Shown here piece by piece: positions 17,137 through 20,783 of a stretch of 20,783 bases of DNA; positions within the stretch are counted from its first letter, which is position 1, and the number at the start of each line of letters is the position of its first letter. The DNA is from Dimorphilus gyrociliatus (Eukaryota > Annelida > Polychaeta > Dinophilidae), in assembly GCA_904063045.1 (NCBI GenBank), contig CAJFCJ010000071.1, forward strand, positions 33,237 through 54,019, in the 5' to 3' direction. The position numbers and the translations under genes were made by a program. The notes under the pieces were generated by a model. It made no database searches. It was not told where the DNA came from and was given only the letters and a program-made list of their open reading frames with translations.

Positions 17137-18286
17137 TCAAATACCAACAACACTGATATCGCATACAGACACTGCTGTTAGAGGATTCAATGACTTGTCA
17201 TAATTAATCAGCCATTTTAAATAGATGATTTTACATATTGAATGACCACAATTGCAAATATAAGAACATTTTCCATTTTGACCATCCAGGGTACAGATAA
17301 GAAATTTTCCACTCCAAAGGTCATTTCTGTTAAAATATTGAGTATTAGCTTTAACATAAACCATTACGTAAGGTTCTGTATTAGAAAATGAACAATCAAA
17401 ATTCACTCCACGTATTTCAACTTTAACTCTTGAATTTGCTGGTTCAAAAATTTGATATAAAAATTTCTGTTCAAAACTGTCAGAAGTTAAATTGTCGCAA
17501 GTGGAATATCTTTCCGGTTCCGTTAGACCACCTAATTTGCATATATTATCAATCATTCTGTACGAATGTATCCCCAAATTCAAGTGTACTTCCGGAATTA
17601 CTGGAAAAACATGCAATATTTTGTGTTTGAAAAAGTTTATAAATTCAAGTATTCAAAACTGACATGGCGACATAAATGCTGAACTGGTTTTATCATTAAA
17701 ATAGTAGGGATCACCTCCAATAATAATTTCGTCATCTCCTTCTATAGAATATTGATATTGGCTTGATCTGCATGTTTGTGACTGTACTTTGTCACTAATA
17801 ATCCAAATATACATACCTAGAAAAACAACTGTTCAATTTTTTGATTTTGGTTTGTTAATTATTAGTTTTTTTTACCGGAAACTTGAGCTCTTGATGCTCT
17901 ATTTCCAGGTGTACATTCATAGTACTTCTGTTTGGCATATTCAATTGGATGACCACTTGTCTTTGTATGCTCTATTAGCATAATTTCTCCTTATTTAAAA
18001 AAGAGATTTATTACAAATTTATTTCAACAATTCAAATGTCTGACATAGTGAAATTTGCATAAAAGTCAATTGTAAGAACCTTACCACCGGGCAGGAAACA
18101 GGGAATAGCATCATTTCCATTATAACAACAGCCAATATTTTGACAATTTGTTAATGATATTCCAGACCAACCGCATTCTATTCTTTCATTGACTGGTTGA
18201 GTGCAAATCATGGAACATATGGTTAGTCTAAAAAAAACAACTATTATGCAGAGATAATAAGTTTTCACTTCAGTTGTATTCCTCAT
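17137..18286 (-). CDS. Secreted trefoil protein with an unrecognised cysteine-rich C-terminal region
   Basis: Exons 18085-18286, 17876-17986, 17664-17816 and 17137-17600 join in frame to 309 residues. The introns (98, 59 and 63 bp) all have GT-AG ends and all are phase 1, the pattern of shuffled extracellular modules. Exon 1 encodes a hydrophobic leader ending near TICS and a trefoil domain with six cysteines (CTQPVNERIECGWSGIS, then NIGCCY and IPC) in the usual 9-9-4 spacing. Trefoil domains occur in secreted mucosal proteins and as carbohydrate-binding modules. The remaining roughly 240 residues contain about a dozen cysteines, with blocks RYSTCDNLTS, GVNFDCS, LWSGKFLICTLDG, CSYICNCGHSICKIIYLKW and VSVCDISV. 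The end faintly recalls discoidin/F5-8 C lectin folds, but I cannot assign it. The tandem relative at 14452-15346 is a pseudogene. Confidence 0.78.
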
Positions 18287-18782
18287 TTTGTGTCTGATGT
18301 CTGAGTGGAATTTAAAAGGTGCACACCAGTCTAGATGTCAAGAGAAGAAGCTACATTCTTTTCTTTACTTGGAACTACCAATCTATATTGCGGCATGAAT
18401 ATATTACAGTTATCGCCTGCACTTCACAGAATATAATATATTTTGCTTTTACTCTTCTAAAAATAGCAAATATTTCTCAATTACTAAATGAATTTTGTTT
18501 GATAGGATATGAGAGATTGACCTTCAATATTTTAATCTTGGCAGACAACATTCGATTCTATTATCTGAATCCAATGTTTCAAAGTATGATTATTAAATTC
18601 TACAGCATGTCAATCGTGACTTTTAAATTATGGAAAAAGCCAACCTTTAAATTATGGAAAAAGCCAAATTTCTGTCAATTTTTTCTTTGAATGTTCAAGT
18701 TGTCAATTTTATCATTATCTTATTATTTCAAGTCCAAATACCTTCTCTACTTGATCAATGATTTTTGATTCTCAGTTAACTA
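18287..18782. other. Intergenic upstream of the trefoil gene
   Basis: A weak TATA-like TTTTAAATT on the minus strand (about 18311-18319) lies about 30 bases above the trefoil start. An open frame of 123 codons (18319-18690, plus) has no recognised family and includes a simple duplication, so I do not call it a gene. Confidence 0.3.
18622..18669 (+). repeat. 24-bp tandem duplication
   Basis: tttaaattatggaaaaagcc begins at 18622 and again at 18646, a perfect 20-base repeat within two 24-base units. Confidence 0.85.
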
Positions 18783-18838
18783 GTAAACATTTCTTGTATA
18801 TTTTAAATAAATGACATTGTAGTTGGCATTTCAACTTG
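18783..18838 (-). pseudogene. Relic of the PHD-like exon
   Basis: On the minus strand it reads KCQLQCHLFKIYKKCL, nearly the same as KCQLCCHLFKIHKKCL in the PHD exon of the palindrome (8145-8259). The DNA match covers aaacatttcttgt, tattttaaataaatgaca and gcatttc. It is a short dispersed remnant of the same element. Confidence 0.65.
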
Positions 18839-19319
18839 GCTAATGTGGAGTACATTTGTCTATGGACTCTTGTCTTTTTTTAATTAATAAATGAAATTGA
18901 AAATCGTGATAAAGCATTAACAGATTTTAACAATTGTTCAGAAGATTATTGTTATTGTATTCCTATTATTAAAATTGCAAAAAACAGATATTTCTATCAA
19001 TGGTAGGGAAAATTGCACAAGCCGAGCTGATGAAAAAATCTGCAATTTACCTATTAGAAAAGACAAAAACTATAATGATATAAATTGTTAAATTGCCATT
19101 CAAATGAGTACTATATTTTGGGAAATGGAACTGTTGAAAGCACCCATTTTGATATTATTCTTGGGTGAGACAAAACATCCAAGCAATTATATTTATAATT
19201 AGGAACAATGAAATCCTTTAAAAGTGGGTCCAAGGTTAGGGTTAGAGTTAGGGTTGTAGGCAATTTTAACAATAGCCTTTAGGCAAAATCAAAAAATTCT
19301 ATAGAATTTCCATTCCTAT
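18839..19319. other. Intergenic with a telomere-like motif
   Basis: 19234-19255 reads ggttagggttagagttaggg with a short tail, an interstitial TTAGGG-type stretch 65 bases before the LTR. Around 18970-19090 the plus strand has a short cysteine-bearing open stretch (INGRENCTSRADEKICNLP) that I cannot assign. No other feature was seen. Confidence 0.35.
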
Positions 19320-19954
19320 TGTACAACTTTGGTTATATTTTACATGCTTGAACTCTATTATTTTATGCAACTTATACATGTACATCTTAAAACCTATGCA
19401 AGAAAATGCTATAACATTGGCCAAACATAAGTCTTATTAGTCAGCTTGAAGGCTCATCTTTAATTACCAATAAAGGTTTGGCCAAGTTATAATTTAATTA
19501 ACTTGCCTAGGGTGTCGCCAAGTTATAATTCAATTAACCTTCCTAAATGTTCAACCTTGTAACATCCTCTTACTAAAGATAAATATGAACTACACATTTT
19601 GGCAACTGTAAAGTGATGATTGGATGTCAGAGGCAAACCTCAAAGTATATAAATCCTCACTATTCACATTTGGCCTGCAGCTTCCATCTGGACCCAAGGA
19701 CCTGGGAAAATCATCTGGAAACAACCTCCACTGGAACCATCCATCTACTCCTCAACATTGGAAGACAGTTTGGTAATTTGGCAACCTGCTTTTATGAACT
19801 ATCTACTCTGCCATCAAACTCTCATATTGTTACTTGCTTAAGTATTATTATTGCTAATAAACTGTTTTAATTTAAACATTTGTTTAAAGGTTCAAGTAGA
19901 ACCAGTATTGTTATAACTTGCAAACACACAGATTTTGCCAGCAAGAGCAGTACA
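19320..19954 (+). mobile_element. Complete 5' LTR of a retrotransposon
   Basis: The LTR is 635 bp, starting TGTAC and ending GTACA (a 5-bp terminal inverted repeat). It contains TATATAAA at 19646-19653 and AATAAA at 19856-19861, spaced as LTR promoter and polyadenylation signals. It is followed four bases later by a primer binding site and then gag. It lacks the mariner present in the palindrome copies; the single TA at 19336-19337 is the empty target. The 3' LTR is outside the window, so LTR-LTR age cannot be judged. Confidence 0.9.
19646..19653 (+). promoter_or_regulatory. LTR TATA box
   Basis: TATATAAA in the middle of the LTR, upstream of its AATAAA by about 200 bases. It is conserved in the palindrome LTR copies and recognisable (tatatcaa) in the decayed copy at 15848. 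Confidence 0.6.
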
Positions 19955-19958
19955 AATT

Positions 19959-19976
19959 TGGTGCAGTTGACAGGAT
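19959..19976 (+). other. tRNA primer binding site
   Basis: TGGTGCAGTTGACAGGAT lies four bases after the LTR end. Its complement ends in CCA and fits a tRNA 3' end with acceptor strand CAACTGC and discriminator A, followed inward by a CCTGT T-stem strand. The tRNA identity cannot be fixed here; the implied 5' end GCAGTTG would identify it. Confidence 0.8.
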
Positions 19977-20014
19977 AATATTTTGGTTTATTCAAAAGTT
20001 TAGAGAAAGTAAAT

Positions 20015-20783
20015 ATGGCAGAAGGAGGAAATGGAAATGCCACTGGGGCAGTTACAGACTCTAACCCTTCAACCCCAGCAACTCCTGTTTTAAAATATCT
20101 ATGAGCATATAAAATGAGCCTTCTGCAGGAGTCTTTTCATATATTCTTATGTGCCATCCTTCACAATTCAGCCAGCAGGAATGTCAGAAAGGCAACAAAG
20201 ACTAATTGAAGACTATGATAGATTGGTGAGTGAAATGAAAAGAAATTGAATCACAATTCCAACAGATCATGGAGATGGAACACATCACCCAGCACAGAAC
20301 CCAAATGTTGATATCACAACAGTAATTCAAGCATTAAGGGCTGCTTGGGACCGCCCTCAAAGAACTATTCTCAAGTTGTATGATGGAAGCAAGGAGTGTT
20401 CAAAATTCAAAGAAGACTTTAATCAGGCATGTTATGCTTATGGTTGGATAGGAGAAGATGTTGTGAAAGCAAATCTTTTAGATTATTTAACTGGTCCTGC
20501 AAAGGATTTGGTGTTGGCTCTGGATGGAGAGACTACTGTGGAGGAAATATGGAAAGCCCTCCATGACGAATTTGATCTGGATCCTTTGGAGTATCAAGAG
20601 AAATTGCTTAACTTAAAGCAAATGAATGGCAAAAGTGTGGTTCAGTTTGTTAATAGAGCAAAGAAATTGATAAAGAGGTTTTCTCCACCTAGACCAATGG
20701 AACCACAATTGCTTGCAACTATGAAAGAAATAAAACTGATGGAAGTTTTACAAAGAGGATTACAACAGGATATTCTACATTTG
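20015..20783 (+). pseudogene. Retrotransposon gag, damaged and cut by the window end
   Basis: The start ATG at 20015 opens a frame (MAEGGNGNATGAV) that stops after 29 codons. Gag-like sequence resumes in another frame near 20180 (MSERQQRLIEDYDRLV), with a further stop near 20247. From about 20268 to the window end the frame matches the palindrome gag closely with several residue changes, and here the tryptophan codon mutated to stop in the palindrome copy is intact. Gag forms the retrotransposon particle. This copy is inactive as read unless the early breaks are sequence errors. It supplies the 5' leader and gag start that the palindrome copy lacks. Confidence 0.8.

Noticed and set aside
18319-18690. 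123-codon plus-strand open frame upstream of the trefoil gene
   Set aside because: No family resemblance, includes a 24-bp tandem duplication, and overlaps the likely promoter of the trefoil gene.
1-20783. CRISPR arrays, bacterial operons, tRNA or rRNA genes
   Set aside because: No regular spaced repeats and no Shine-Dalgarno-led gene runs. Introns mark the DNA as eukaryotic, and no tRNA or rRNA-like stretch was seen by eye.

Overview
The window is AT-rich eukaryotic DNA from an animal, probably an invertebrate. The evidence is short GT-AG introns (about 50-205 bp), secreted trefoil and PAN/apple proteins, a rhodopsin-class GPCR fragment, a mariner transposon, an LTR retrotransposon and FLYWCH/MULE transposase pieces. 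Short TTAGGG-type stretches fit a metazoan. I cannot name the phylum from this sequence alone.

Bases 1-10323 form a near-perfect palindrome of two arms of about 5.1 kb that meet around 5121-5182. Read outward from the centre, each arm holds: an LTR carrying a nested mariner; a MULE/FLYWCH transposase reading towards that LTR; a PHD-like zinc-finger gene with a 57-bp intron; a GPCR fragment (TM3 to TM6) with an in-phase 205-bp intron; a headless gag fragment; and part of a SAM-dependent methyltransferase gene, which runs past the right arm to about 10542. The left arm is about 15-20 bases shorter, almost entirely through single-base losses in homopolymers, and these break open frames that are intact on the right. 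That pattern, with the palindrome reaching base 1, suggests a fold-back read or assembly artefact at least as strongly as a real inverted duplication. The right arm is the more reliable copy.

Bases 10600-19300 are a gene-poor stretch with three minus-strand genes for small secreted cysteine-rich proteins: a four-exon PAN/apple-like gene (11258-12209), a decayed trefoil pseudogene (about 14452-15346), and an apparently intact four-exon trefoil gene (17137-18286, 309 aa after splicing). The two trefoil loci are tandem paralogues. Around them lie relics of the same mobile elements seen in the palindrome: LTR fragments at 14221-14300 and 15848-16190, a MULE relic at 13144-13545, and a PHD-exon relic at 18783-18838.

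Bases 19320-20783 are the 5' end of a second copy of the LTR retrotransposon: a complete 635-bp LTR (TGTAC...GTACA), an 18-nt primer binding site, and a damaged gag running off the window. This LTR lacks the mariner and is the empty site that proves the mariner's TA insertion point.

The local history read from nesting is: a PHD-FLYWCH-MULE element; then an LTR inserted in its transposase (candidate 5-bp target duplication, so probably a solo LTR); then mariner inserted in that LTR; then the palindrome, whether biological or technical. No single new molecular system is evident. The most notable items are the palindrome, the intact DD34D mariner with its empty site, the gag fragment flanked by two host gene fragments, and the trefoil family with an unrecognised cysteine-rich domain.
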